Shown piece after piece: positions 29,639 to 38,960 of a stretch of 51,079 bases of DNA. Each line of letters begins with the position of its first letter. The stretch's first letter is position 1. This stretch comes from Rickettsia typhi (lineage in GTDB: Bacteria > Pseudomonadota > Alphaproteobacteria > Rickettsiales > UBA1997). The DNA is taken from assembly GCA_945900795.1 (NCBI GenBank), contig CAMDJN010000004.1, forward strand, positions 1 to 51,079, given 5' to 3'. The translations under genes and the position numbers were made by a program. The notes below the pieces were generated by a model, which was not told the origin of the DNA, searched no databases, and saw nothing but the letters and a program-made list of their open reading frames with translations.

Positions 29639-32018
29639 CGTGATTCATTCGAATAGAATTCAATAAAACCAGCAGGGATGAGGAAGACATTGCAATAGCG
29701 GCAATCAACGGCACAACCTGACCAGCAATTGCGTACGGAACTGCTATCGCATTATAAATCAGGGCTATGGCAAGATTCTGCTTCATTAAGGAAAATGATT
29801 TTTTGGATGAGGAAAAAATCTCGATTATAGGATGTAGTTTTTGGCCTTGAATCACGATGTCAGCAATATTTTGCGAAATGTCAGATGCCTTAGAAAAAGA
29901 AATTGAAACATCAGCCAAGGCAAGAGATGGCGCATCGTTTATACCATCTCCGATCATCATTATTTTTTTCGGCTTTATTTTTTTGAGGATTTCAACTTTT
30001 TGAACCGGAGTTTGTTCAGAGTAAAATTCTTCAATGTCTAGATTCTTTGCCATATTTTTAACGACTTGCTGATTATCGCCAGATAGTAAAATAATTTTTT
30101 TCCCAAGATGTTTTAATTTCTGAATCACATCTTTTGCATCTGATTTTACTTCATCGCTAAGCGAAAATATTACTTCATCCTCTCCGCATTTCATAAAAGA
30201 TTGGAGCGCATTATTATCGTGATTGTGATAGTTTTTGATGCCACACCAATCTTGTCTTCCTAGCTTGACTAGAGCCCCATTCCACATGCTTTGCAATCCC
30301 ATGCCAGGAGTTTCATCAACTTTGAGTTCTAACAATTTGCCATGAAAAGATTCTAGCAGTGCTACCGAAATCGGATGTCTGCTATTATTTGCTAGAGATG
30401 CGGCAAGATGAAGATATTTGTTTTTCTGATCTTGTGAAAGTGTCATTGTTTGGCCATTCACAAGCAAGGATACTCCGTATAATTTAGGTTTTCCTATCGT
30501 CAAACTTCCAGTTTTATCAAAAACAATCACATCAATTTCTTGCAATTTTTCCAAAGCCTCACCTGATTTTATCAAAATTCCTTTTTTGATAAATCTGGAA
30601 ATAGCAATGGTTTGAACTATTGGTATAGCTAGTGCCAGAGCGCATGGACAGGTAATAATTAAAACCGCAGTTGCATTCATCAAAGAATTTTCCCAACCGG
30701 ATTTAAAGAAAAAGTTCCATAATAAAAAAGTTGCAAAGGCCAGTAGATGAACCCCTGGTGTGTAAAACTTTGCCAGCCTGTCGGCTATTCGAACATAGTA
30801 ATTTTTATTGCTTTCGATCGCATCACTAATGCGAATAATTTCAGCAAGCAAACTATGCTGCGGTGATTTTGTAACCCTCACATGCAACGAAGAGAGTAAA
30901 TTTATCATGCCGGCAAAAACACTCTCCCCAACCCGAACTTTTTTCGGCATGGTTTCGCCGGTAATCATCGAACTGTCGATGTCGCTTTCTCCATCAATAA
31001 TTACTCCGTCTGCAGAAATTCTTTCTCCCGCTGCAACACGCAGAATCATACCTTCTCGTAAATCTTTGCTAGAAAGAATTTTTATTTTTCCATCTTCCTC
31101 TATTCGACCAAAACTGGCAGACAATAAAGTGAATTCCGTGGTAATAGAAAACGCTTTTTTTCGCGCCTTTAAATCAAGATAGCGTCCGATCAAAAGAAAG
31201 AAAAGCAACATCACAGCCGAGTCAAAATAGACGTGATTTGCACTGCGAAACATTTCCAAAATACTTACAAGGCAGGCAAGAAAAATGGCAATTGAGATGG
31301 CTAAATCCATGTTGGGATATCCCGCTCTAATTGATCTTAATGCGGAAGAAAAAAATGGTCTGGAGGAGTAAATGACTACAGGAAGGGCGACGAGGGAAGA
31401 AAAAAATTGCAGTAAATTTCGGGTGATCACGCCCATCGATAGCGCATCAGAAAACCACAAAGAAATAGAAAATAGCATGATATTTCCGGCGCCAAAACCA
31501 GCAACCGCGAGCGCTTTTAAAATCGAATCATCATATTTTTTTTCTGCAGTTTTGAGAACTTCTTCGTCGAAGGGCAGAAGTTTATACCCAATTTTATGGA
31601 TGAGATCAACCAGCTGGTTTCCTAGCTCTGCAGCAGATTGAGAGTGATCATTTTCTTCAATTTTCCATCTCAAAAACAAGGTTTTGTTGGAAAGATTTAT
31701 GCGAGCTGTAGTAACGTTTTTTTGTTTTTTTAAAACACATTCAATCAACCAAACACAGGCGGCGCAGTGTAATCCCTGGACCATCATTGAGATTGAATAA
31801 GAGCCGCTTTTCTCGTCTAAAATAAATTCTGAAATATCAATTTCCTCACCTAATTCCGGTTTAATTTTTCTTTCGGAAGCATTGATTTTGCGTAGTTTGT
31901 AGTAGTTTTCAAGGCCCAAACCATTGATGATTTTATTTGCAGAAAGACATCCCAAACAACAAAATTTTTTCTGATCCTCTGCGAGATTATTGCCACAGTG
32001 GATGCAGGTTCTGTTCAT
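29628..32018 (-). CDS. fixI: Copper-translocating P-type ATPase, FixI/CcoI type
   Basis: CIHCGNNL..CCLGC; GLHCAACVWLIE metal-binding domain; ITCPCALALAIP; FDKTGSLT; MIGDGINDAPSL. Confidence 0.95.
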   Translation of the reverse strand: MNRTCIHCGNNLAEDQKKFCCLGCLSANKIINGLGLENYYKLRKINASERKIKPELGEEIDISEFILDEKSGSYSISMMVQGLHCAACVWLIECVLKKQKNVTTARINLSNKTLFLRWKIEENDHSQSAAELGNQLVDLIHKIGYKLLPFDEEVLKTAEKKYDDSILKALAVAGFGAGNIMLFSISLWFSDALSMGVITRNLLQFFSSLVALPVVIYSSRPFFSSALRSIRAGYPNMDLAISIAIFLACLVSILEMFRSANHVYFDSAVMLLFFLLIGRYLDLKARKKAFSITTEFTLLSASFGRIEEDGKIKILSSKDLREGMILRVAAGERISADGVIIDGESDIDSSMITGETMPKKVRVGESVFAGMINLLSSLHVRVTKSPQHSLLAEIIRISDAIESNKNYYVRIADRLAKFYTPGVHLLAFATFLLWNFFFKSGWENSLMNATAVLIITCPCALALAIPIVQTIAISRFIKKGILIKSGEALEKLQEIDVIVFDKTGSLTIGKPKLYGVSLLVNGQTMTLSQDQKNKYLHLAASLANNSRHPISVALLESFHGKLLELKVDETPGMGLQSMWNGALVKLGRQDWCGIKNYHNHDNNALQSFMKCGEDEVIFSLSDEVKSDAKDVIQKLKHLGKKIILLSGDNQQVVKNMAKNLDIEEFYSEQTPVQKVEILKKIKPKKIMMIGDGINDAPSLALADVSISFSKASDISQNIADIVIQGQKLHPIIEIFSSSKKSFSLMKQNLAIALIYNAIAVPYAIAGQVVPLIAAIAMSSSSLLVLLNSIRMNHDDL

Positions 32019-32023
32019 TTTAG

Positions 32024-32512
32024 TTATTTTACCACAATTCGCTTCTTGTCATAAAAAATATTATCGCCCTTCGCTATCAAAAGCTCAGCACTCCACTGTC
32101 CTTTAAGTGGAAAAGAGATTTTTTTTCTATAAATTCCGTCAACCAAGTCTATCGTTTCTATGAAATCGAATCCTTCCTGAGTAGGTCTTCGGAAAGTGAT
32201 TTGAATTTTTAGATCATTGATTTGTATCAAAGATTTATCGCGTACAGAAATCATCACGAAACCATTCCTCTCCCCGCTATCTTCGCTGTAATTCATATCC
32301 ACTTTCCACCCTAACATATCCTGATCTTTGGACATTTTTATCGTGTCATTATAGTCCAAACCTTTTTGGTAAGAATCCCTAGTAAAAATTCCACGCCAAG
32401 TCTTTTTAGCGATGTAAATGTAAGTTAGATCAACCAGAAATATCACGCCGAAAAATGCAAAAAAAATGTAGGGAATTCTGGACTTTTTTTTGGAAGAATC
32501 GTTTGTAGTCAT
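32024..32512 (-). CDS. fixH: FixH-family protein
   Basis: One N-terminal TM, GLDYNDTIKMSKDQDMLGWKVDM, C-terminal GQWSAELLIAKGD; directly upstream of fixI. Confidence 0.85.
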   Translation of the reverse strand: MTTNDSSKKKSRIPYIFFAFFGVIFLVDLTYIYIAKKTWRGIFTRDSYQKGLDYNDTIKMSKDQDMLGWKVDMNYSEDSGERNGFVMISVRDKSLIQINDLKIQITFRRPTQEGFDFIETIDLVDGIYRKKISFPLKGQWSAELLIAKGDNIFYDKKRIVVK

Positions 32513-32546
32513 ATTTTGAACGAAAGTATACCGAATCAGATTCAGC

Positions 32547-32948
32547 TTAGGATCGGTTCTTAGAACCAGAAGAAGTTGTTGAGGAATGAATTCTTTTTAA
32601 ACAAAATTTTAAATCAGAAAGAATATTAGAAAAATCCGATTTAGAAATTTCTTTTCTTGCGATTATGACGTAGTCATAACCATTCCTCGAATATGAAGTT
32701 GCTAGCATTGCCAAGGCCTCACGTAATCTTCTTTTTGCAAGATTTCTGGCAACTGCATTACCAACGGTTTTACTTACGGTGTAACCGATGCGACAAAAAT
32801 CCTTTGCGTTCTTGTTTGTTGTTGGATCGTAAAGAAATGGTTGTGCTGTAGGGAGGGATAGTAGTAAAACAGTTTTTGAAAAAAACTTATCACCACTCTT
32901 GCTTAAATTGCGGAAATCAGCAGACTTTTTGATTGGAAGAATTTTCAA
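32547..32948 (-). CDS. rnpA: Ribonuclease P protein component
   Basis: RIGYTVSKTVGNAVARNLAKRRLREA. Confidence 0.96.
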   Translation of the reverse strand: MKILPIKKSADFRNLSKSGDKFFSKTVLLLSLPTAQPFLYDPTTNKNAKDFCRIGYTVSKTVGNAVARNLAKRRLREALAMLATSYSRNGYDYVIIARKEISKSDFSNILSDLKFCLKRIHSSTTSSGSKNRS

Positions 32949-32977
32949 AGAGTTGGCGTGGATAAAAAGGCAAGTTA

Positions 32978-33095
32978 TACTGAATCTACCGATCTTTTAA
33001 ATTCAAATTCGGTATACGGAAGATTCCCAGAAGTTATTTTAATCTGTGTCGTGTAAAAATAAAACTACACCCACTAACTTTCTGAAGCTGGGGGC
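32978..33095. repeat. Composite intergenic hairpin element, copy C (rnpA-rpmH spacer)
   Basis: ACTGAATCTACCGATCTTTT..; GTCGTGTAAAAATAAAACTACACCCACTAACTTTCTGAAGCTGGGGG matches copies A and B. Confidence 0.7.
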
Positions 33096-33110
33096 ATTGA
33101 AAAGATACCG

Positions 33111-33245
33111 CTAGACCGTCAATGTTACTCTGCCCTTCAGGCGACGACGAGCAAGAATTCTTCTGCCACCAACGGTGGCCATTCTTGATCTAAAACCGTG
33201 TCTCCTCTTACGCACTAGTTTGCTAGGTTGCCAAGTTCTTTTCAT
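33111..33245 (-). CDS. rpmH: 50S ribosomal protein L34
   Basis: Complement reads [44 protein letters not shown] (below the ORF-track cutoff). Confidence 0.97.
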   Translation of the reverse strand: MKRTWQPSKLVRKRRHGFRSRMATVGGRRILARRRLKGRVTLTV

Positions 33246-33317
33246 AATTCATCTGTGAATGTTAATCTATAATCAACTCAGTAACGATGGTCTGATTTAT
33301 CTAGTCCGGAAAGGAAT

Positions 33318-33394
33318 TGGTTGCGGGGGCTGGATTTGAACCAACGACCTTCAGGTTATGAGCCTGACAAGCTACCGGGCTGCTCTACCCCGCG
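33318..33394 (-). tRNA. Initiator tRNA-Met (CAU)
   Basis: CGCGGGGTAGAGCAGCCCGGTAGCTTGTCAGGCTCATAACCTGAAGGTCGTTGGTTCAAATCCAGCCCCCGCAACCA; unpaired C1-A72 typical of initiators. Confidence 0.95.
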
Positions 33395-33671
33395 ACAATG
33401 TAAACTGAGATGTGCCAAGAAATCTAAGCTGATGGAACCTAAGAAGTACAAAAATATTATGCAATCAGACAAATCAATGTTCTAAGAAATGTTTCAATAC
33501 CTAGAGGCTCAAGTTTAAATCCTGCTTAACATAACTGCTGCGCCTCAAAATTTCTAAATTTTTTTACAAAGGTGTTGACTAAAAATTGTCGCTTAATAAA
33601 AAACCCCACCCCGCTCTCAAGTAAGTAGAGCAAGCAAATTGAATTACATCCATCTCACTAACTTGAATTTC

Positions 33672-34043
33672 ATGCCTACAGTCAATCAATTAATCAGAAA
33701 ACCTAGAGTTAAACAGGTCAGCAAAAATAAAGTTCCAGCCATGAAAGGCTGTCCTCAAAAAAGAGGGGTTTGCACCCGTGTTTACACAACAACTCCAAAA
33801 AAGCCTAACTCAGCACTTCGTAAAGTTGCGCGTATTAAGTTAACAAACGGATTTGAAGTGATCGCTTACATCCCTGGTGAAGGGCATAATTTACAAGAGC
33901 ACTCAGTAGTTGCTATACGCGGTGGACGTGTAAAAGATTTACCGGGCGTTAGATATCACATTGTCAGAGGCTCTCTCGACACGCAAGGTGTCAAGAACCG
34001 CAAACAAGCACGCTCTAAATACGGCGCACAAAAACCAAAATAA
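33672..34043 (+). CDS. rpsL: 30S ribosomal protein S12 (internal ATG preferred over the ORF-track start at 33639)
   Basis: [12 protein letters not shown]...[36 protein letters not shown]. Confidence 0.98.
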   Translation: MPTVNQLIRKPRVKQVSKNKVPAMKGCPQKRGVCTRVYTTTPKKPNSALRKVARIKLTNGFEVIAYIPGEGHNLQEHSVVAIRGGRVKDLPGVRYHIVRGSLDTQGVKNRKQARSKYGAQKPK

Positions 34044-34072
34044 AATTTTATTTAATTACAACCTACCGACAC

Positions 34073-34540
34073 ATGAGAAGAAGAGCAGCAAAAATCAGAA
34101 AAATTTTTCCGGATGCAAAATATGGCGAGATAATAGTTTCGCGTTTTGTGAATCGTTTGATGAATGATGGTAAAAAATCAGTTGTTGAAAAAGCTGTCTA
34201 TGAAGCATTCGGCAATCTTGAGCAAAAACTAAAAAAGCACCCAGTTTCTGTTTTTAAAGAAGCTCTAGAAAACATCACACCAAAAGTTGAAGTCAGATCA
34301 AGAAGAATTGGTGGCGCAACTTACCAAATTCCAGTAGAGGTGTCGCCAAGACGTGGCTCGGCACTGGCCCTCAAATGGCTAAAAATTGCCATTGAAAATA
34401 TCAAAGGAAGAGATCTTTCAACCAAGGTCATAACTGTTGTTTTGGAATCTTTGGATAACAAGGGATGGGCGGCAAAAAAGAAGGAAGAGGTGTTTAAAAT
34501 GGCTGAAGCCAACAAGGCGTTTGCACACTATAGATGGTAG
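34073..34540 (+). CDS. rpsG: 30S ribosomal protein S7
   Basis: MRRRAAKIRKIFPDAKYGEIIVSRFVNRLMNDGKKSVVEKAVYEAF. Confidence 0.98.
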   Translation: MRRRAAKIRKIFPDAKYGEIIVSRFVNRLMNDGKKSVVEKAVYEAFGNLEQKLKKHPVSVFKEALENITPKVEVRSRRIGGATYQIPVEVSPRRGSALALKWLKIAIENIKGRDLSTKVITVVLESLDNKGWAAKKKEEVFKMAEANKAFAHYRW

Positions 34541-34678
34541 GAACAACGCCTTCTCTTTTTTCTAACTTTTTTACAATCTTCAATGTCTATCGCTCTCACT
34601 CGGGGGAGTTATTACCGAGACCATTGAAAAAAAGACCTAGGAACAGATTGGTTTCAACATCAAGTTAACAAAGCCAAG

Positions 34679-35347
34679 TTACAATCTTTCCCAAAGAGCG
34701 CGCCCAATACGAACATGCGTTGCACCCAGAGCTACGGCTTCCACGAAATCTCCACTCATTCCCATCGATAATTTTTTCAAATCATTTTCATACGCCAATT
34801 TTGCTAGTAAGGCAAAGTATGGTGAGGAGAATTCGTCGCTTGGAGGAATGCACATCAAGCCAGCAATATTAAGACCGCACTCGTTTCGTGTAAATCGTAT
34901 AAAATCAGAAAGCTCACCAGGTAAAACACCGTCTTTTTGAGATTCTTCCCCTATATTTACCTGAATAAAAATCTCCAAATTTTTTGATTGTTTTGTCATT
35001 TCTTTCTTTAAAAGAAGAGCAAGCTTTCTACTATCTAAACTATGGATGGAGTCAAATAACGCGACAGCTTCAGATGTCTTGTTACTTTGCAAATGACCGA
35101 TGAGATGTAGTTTTATTTGAGGAAATTCTTTTCTAATCTCATGCCATTTTTCCTTTGCTTCTTGTATATAATTTTCACCAAAATTTTTACATCCAAGCAG
35201 GATTGCTTCAGTAATTTTTTCTACACTTATAGTTTTGGAAACAGCGATTAAACAAACGTCTAACAAGTTGCGCTTGTAAGTCTCGCACGTATCAGCAATT
35301 TTTTTGTTAATAAGAAAAAGATGTTTATTTAGATCATTACTAGGCAT
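34679..35347 (-). CDS. YggS-family PLP homeostasis protein
   Basis: LIAVSKTISVEKI; FGENYIQEAKEKW; HLIGHLQSNK; LSMGMSGDFVEAVALGATHVRIGRALWE. Confidence 0.95.
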   Translation of the reverse strand: MPSNDLNKHLFLINKKIADTCETYKRNLLDVCLIAVSKTISVEKITEAILLGCKNFGENYIQEAKEKWHEIRKEFPQIKLHLIGHLQSNKTSEAVALFDSIHSLDSRKLALLLKKEMTKQSKNLEIFIQVNIGEESQKDGVLPGELSDFIRFTRNECGLNIAGLMCIPPSDEFSSPYFALLAKLAYENDLKKLSMGMSGDFVEAVALGATHVRIGRALWERL

Positions 35348-36041
35348 GAATCAAAAAATTTTGTTCGAGATAAAAAAATTCAAAGGTAATTCCTCAGAAA
35401 TTCGGGCAGTGTTTTTTACCGATCGTAAAAAAATTTCTGACTTTAAAAATATTATTGCCCGTCTTCCAAGGGGCTCAGCAATCATCGTACGTGAATATGA
35501 TTTAAATAAAATTGAGCGGGAGAAGTTTGCTCAACAAATTATTGATTTGGTAAAAAGTCAGAACAGGCACAAGGCCTTGAAAGTTCTGGTTGGAAAAGAT
35601 TTGCAACTCGCTAGAAAAATTAAAGCAGACGGAATTCATTATTCTGATTTAGAAAGAATTCCAATTAAGATTCTTAAGGCAAAATCTACAAAATCTTTTC
35701 CACAAAAATTTATCTTCAGTCTTGCTTGCCACAGTGAACAATCGGTTATCAAGTCATATAAGCAGAGCTTCGACATGATTTTTATTTCACCGATTTTTAC
35801 CACCACAAGTCACGAGGACGTGAAGCCTATTGGGCTTAGAAATTTCTCAAAAATTGCTTTAAAAGCGAAAAAGCAGGAATACTTTCGATCCGAAATTTAT
35901 GCTACTAGAATTTATGCACCCAGAGTTTATGTCTCCAGAATTTATGCTTTGGGAGGAGTAAATTTACAAAATCTCAGAGCAATTAGAAAGCTAAAAATAG
36001 CTGGATTTGGCGCCATCGATATTTTTTCCATAATACAATGA
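35346..36041 (+). CDS. Thiamine-phosphate synthase-like protein (ThiE/TenI family)
   Basis: AVFFTDRK; GIHYSDL; FSLACHSEQSVIKSYKQSFDMIFISPIFTTTSHEDVKPIGL; YALGGVNLQNLRAIRKLKIAGFGAID. Confidence 0.8.
   Translation: MNQKILFEIKKFKGNSSEIRAVFFTDRKKISDFKNIIARLPRGSAIIVREYDLNKIEREKFAQQIIDLVKSQNRHKALKVLVGKDLQLARKIKADGIHYSDLERIPIKILKAKSTKSFPQKFIFSLACHSEQSVIKSYKQSFDMIFISPIFTTTSHEDVKPIGLRNFSKIALKAKKQEYFRSEIYATRIYAPRVYVSRIYALGGVNLQNLRAIRKLKIAGFGAIDIFSIIQ
35894..35953 (+). repeat. Four tandem 15-bp units within the thiE-like gene
   Basis: AATTTATGCTACTAG / AATTTATGCACCCAG / AGTTTATGTCTCCAG / AATTTATGCTTTGGG. Confidence 0.9.
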
Positions 36042-37477
36042 AAATCACCCCAGTCATTCTTTCTGGCGGCTCTGGAACCAGGTTGTGGCCAGTTTCTCGC
36101 AGCTTAAATCCAAAACAATTTCTTAATTTTTTTGGTGAACACTCCCTGTTTCAACAAACCGTATTACGAATCCAAAACGACCGTGATTTTTTAGATCCGA
36201 TTGTGATTTGTAACCATGAGCATCGTTTCATGGTTGCGAATGATTTACAAAAAATTGGTTGTAAGGCGAGGTCGGTAATCCTTGAGCCCGTAGGGCGAAA
36301 TACCGCACCCGCAATCGCAATCGCTTCGATAGATATCGCGCGTTCTGCAAGCGGAAATGGTGACGATCTGGTTTTAGTCATGCCTTCCGACCATATCATC
36401 GAAGATAAAAATAACTTTATTACTAATATAAAAAAAGCGGTGGATGTTGCGATGCAGGGCTATATCGTAACATTTGGCATCATTCCAAACAAGCCTGAAA
36501 CGGGATATGGTTATATCCAAAAAAATAATTCTCTCGAAGGGTTTGATGGTATTTTCGCGGTTGAGAAATTTGTGGAAAAGCCAAGTATTGAAATTGCTGA
36601 GAAATTCATCAAAAGTGATGATTACTTCTGGAATAGCGGCATCTTTATGTTCAAGGCTTCGTGCTACCTAGATCTGCTCGAAGAATTGCAAAAAGACATC
36701 TTGATCAATTGCAAAAATTCTTACGACAATGCGGTTACGGACATAGATTTTATTCGCCTTGCCGCTGTCGATTTTGAGAAATGTTCCAATATTTCCATTG
36801 ATTATGCGGTAATGGAGCGGGCTAAAAAAAGAGCGCTAGTGCCGATGAACGTTGGTTGGTCAGATGTTGGTTCCTGGCAGGCGGTTTCAGAAATTACTTC
36901 TCAAGATGAAAATCAGAATAGCTTTGTTGGAGATGTCGTAACTCTAAAAACAAAGAACTGTTACATCAATTCGCGCGATAAGTTAACGACCGCGATAGGC
37001 GTAGAAAATCTTATCATCATTTCGTTGAAAGATGTAGTGCTGGTTGCTAATAAGAACAATTCGCAAGATGTAAAAAAACTCTTCGAAATTCTGAAGGAGA
37101 AGCAACGTGAAGAGTGCAATGTGCACACAAAGGTTTTAAGGCCGTGGGGGAGTTTTGAAACAATTGATTTTGATGATCAGTTTAAGGTCAAAAGAATCAC
37201 CGTTAAACCAAAATCATCCCTGTCATTACAGATGCATAAACATCGTGCTGAGCATTGGGTTATCGTTAAGGGTATTGCGATTGTGACCTGTGATGATAAA
37301 GAATTCGTAATGCATGAAGATGAATCAACCTATATTCCTATTGGCAAAAAACATCGCCTAGAAAATCGAGAAGATTTTCCTTTAGAAATTATCGAAGTAC
37401 AAACCGGAAAATATCTTGGGGAAGATGATATAATAAGGTTCAATGATATCTACGGCAGAGCAAAGGATTCAAAATGA
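36038..37477 (+). CDS. manC: Mannose-1-phosphate guanylyltransferase / mannose-6-phosphate isomerase
   Basis: PVILSGGSGTRLWPVSRSLNPKQFL; VMPSDHII; C-terminal cupin RPWGSFETI...KPKSSLSLQMHKHRAEHWVIVKG. Confidence 0.96.
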   Translation: MKITPVILSGGSGTRLWPVSRSLNPKQFLNFFGEHSLFQQTVLRIQNDRDFLDPIVICNHEHRFMVANDLQKIGCKARSVILEPVGRNTAPAIAIASIDIARSASGNGDDLVLVMPSDHIIEDKNNFITNIKKAVDVAMQGYIVTFGIIPNKPETGYGYIQKNNSLEGFDGIFAVEKFVEKPSIEIAEKFIKSDDYFWNSGIFMFKASCYLDLLEELQKDILINCKNSYDNAVTDIDFIRLAAVDFEKCSNISIDYAVMERAKKRALVPMNVGWSDVGSWQAVSEITSQDENQNSFVGDVVTLKTKNCYINSRDKLTTAIGVENLIIISLKDVVLVANKNNSQDVKKLFEILKEKQREECNVHTKVLRPWGSFETIDFDDQFKVKRITVKPKSSLSLQMHKHRAEHWVIVKGIAIVTCDDKEFVMHEDESTYIPIGKKHRLENREDFPLEIIEVQTGKYLGEDDIIRFNDIYGRAKDSK

Positions 37478-38586
37478 TAAGATTTATCCAGAGCCACTTG
37501 AAACCCGAACGTCTCTGCTCCGGTATATGTCGTTTCCCACGAGTTTTTATTTTTTTATCACTTCTTCTCACCTCGTTTCCTGCGGCCTCTTTCTCAGTTA
37601 AGCCTGAGATGAAAACCAAAAAAAGATCCCATATTCACATCGTTGGATCATCAACTGTCTATCCTTTTTCTGCTGTAATCGCTGAGACTTTTGGTCGTGA
37701 TACCGAGTTTCGAACTCCAATAGTTGAGGCAACGGGAACGGGAGGAGGATTCAAATTCTTCTGCTCAGGTGTTGGATTTTCTTATCCAGATTTTGTTAAT
37801 GCTTCGCGTAGAATTGAAGTAAGTGAAGTGAGGAGATGTCTAGAAAATAACATCAAAGAAATTGTAGAAATCAAAATTGGTTATGACGGCATAACCCTTG
37901 CCAAGTCTAACTCTGGACCAAAATTTCAACTTACTAAAACGCAGATTTTTTTAGCTTTAGCAGAAAAAATTCCAGACAAAAATACGGGACAGTTAATAGA
38001 AAATCCGTACACAAAATGGCGTGACATTGATTTGAAGTTGCCAGATGTGAAAATTAGAATTTACGGCCCACCAAGCACTTCTGGAACGCGTGATGCCTTC
38101 TCAGAATTAGTTATGGAAGAAGCTTGTATTAACATGGAAGAATTTGTAGAAATTTATCCTGATAAAAAAATTAGAGGAAAAAAATGTCGCATCATTAGAA
38201 GTGATGGCGCCTTCATTGAAGCGGGTGAGAATGATAATTTAATCATTCAAAAATTGAGGAATGACAATAGCGCTTTTGGAATTTTTGGCTTCAATTTTCT
38301 TGAGGAAAATCGTAATTTAATTCAGCCATCCTTAATCAATGGATTTTCTCCGACTCTCGATAATATTGCCTCCGCTGCCTATCCCATCTCTCGTCCGCTA
38401 TTCATTTATTTCAAAAAAGAGCATCTAAATTTAGTCCCAGGAATGAAAGAATTTATTCACGAAATAATCAGTGAAAATACTATCGGAAAAGATGGCTATT
38501 TGCTACAAAAAGGTCTCATTCCACTATCAGATTTTGAACTTAAACAAGTTCAGAATGAAGTATTAAAAGCTATTAAAACAGAATGA
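37474..38586 (+). CDS. PstS-like phosphate ABC transporter substrate-binding protein
   Basis: IHIVGSSTVYPFSAVIAETFGRDTEFRTPIVEATGTGGGFKFFCSG; GPPSTSGTRDAFSELVME. Confidence 0.9.
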   Translation: MIRFIQSHLKPERLCSGICRFPRVFIFLSLLLTSFPAASFSVKPEMKTKKRSHIHIVGSSTVYPFSAVIAETFGRDTEFRTPIVEATGTGGGFKFFCSGVGFSYPDFVNASRRIEVSEVRRCLENNIKEIVEIKIGYDGITLAKSNSGPKFQLTKTQIFLALAEKIPDKNTGQLIENPYTKWRDIDLKLPDVKIRIYGPPSTSGTRDAFSELVMEEACINMEEFVEIYPDKKIRGKKCRIIRSDGAFIEAGENDNLIIQKLRNDNSAFGIFGFNFLEENRNLIQPSLINGFSPTLDNIASAAYPISRPLFIYFKKEHLNLVPGMKEFIHEIISENTIGKDGYLLQKGLIPLSDFELKQVQNEVLKAIKTE

Positions 38587-38960
38587 TGTTTTACGACAAA
38601 AACAACATCTTTGCCAAAATTATTCGCGGTGAAATTCCTACGATAAAAGTTTACGAAGACGAAAAGATCTTGGCTTTCAATGACATTTCAAAAGCCGCTC
38701 CAATCCACGTCCTTGTAATTCCAAAAGGTGAATACATAAATTTTTCTGACTTCATTTCCAAAACAACTCCCGAAGAAATATCTTACTTTTTTAAAAAAGT
38801 GGAAGAAATCACGAGGTTAATTGGCGCTGATAAATCGGGGTTTCGCTTGATTACAAATTCCGGAGTAGATGCTAATCAAACCATTTCCCATTTTCACATC
38901 CACATTCTTGCTGGTAAAAAAATGGGTCCATTACTTTCGTCAGATTATCAGTTGAGATAG
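38583..38960 (+). CDS. HIT-family (histidine triad) protein
   Basis: IFAKIIRGEIPTIKVYEDEKILAFNDISKAAPIHVLVIPKGEY; HFHIHILAG. Confidence 0.95.
   Translation: MMFYDKNNIFAKIIRGEIPTIKVYEDEKILAFNDISKAAPIHVLVIPKGEYINFSDFISKTTPEEISYFFKKVEEITRLIGADKSGFRLITNSGVDANQTISHFHIHILAGKKMGPLLSSDYQLR

Noticed and set aside
37474-38586. Complete phosphate transport operon
   Set aside because: Only a PstS-like binding protein is present; no pstC/A/B or phoU in the window.
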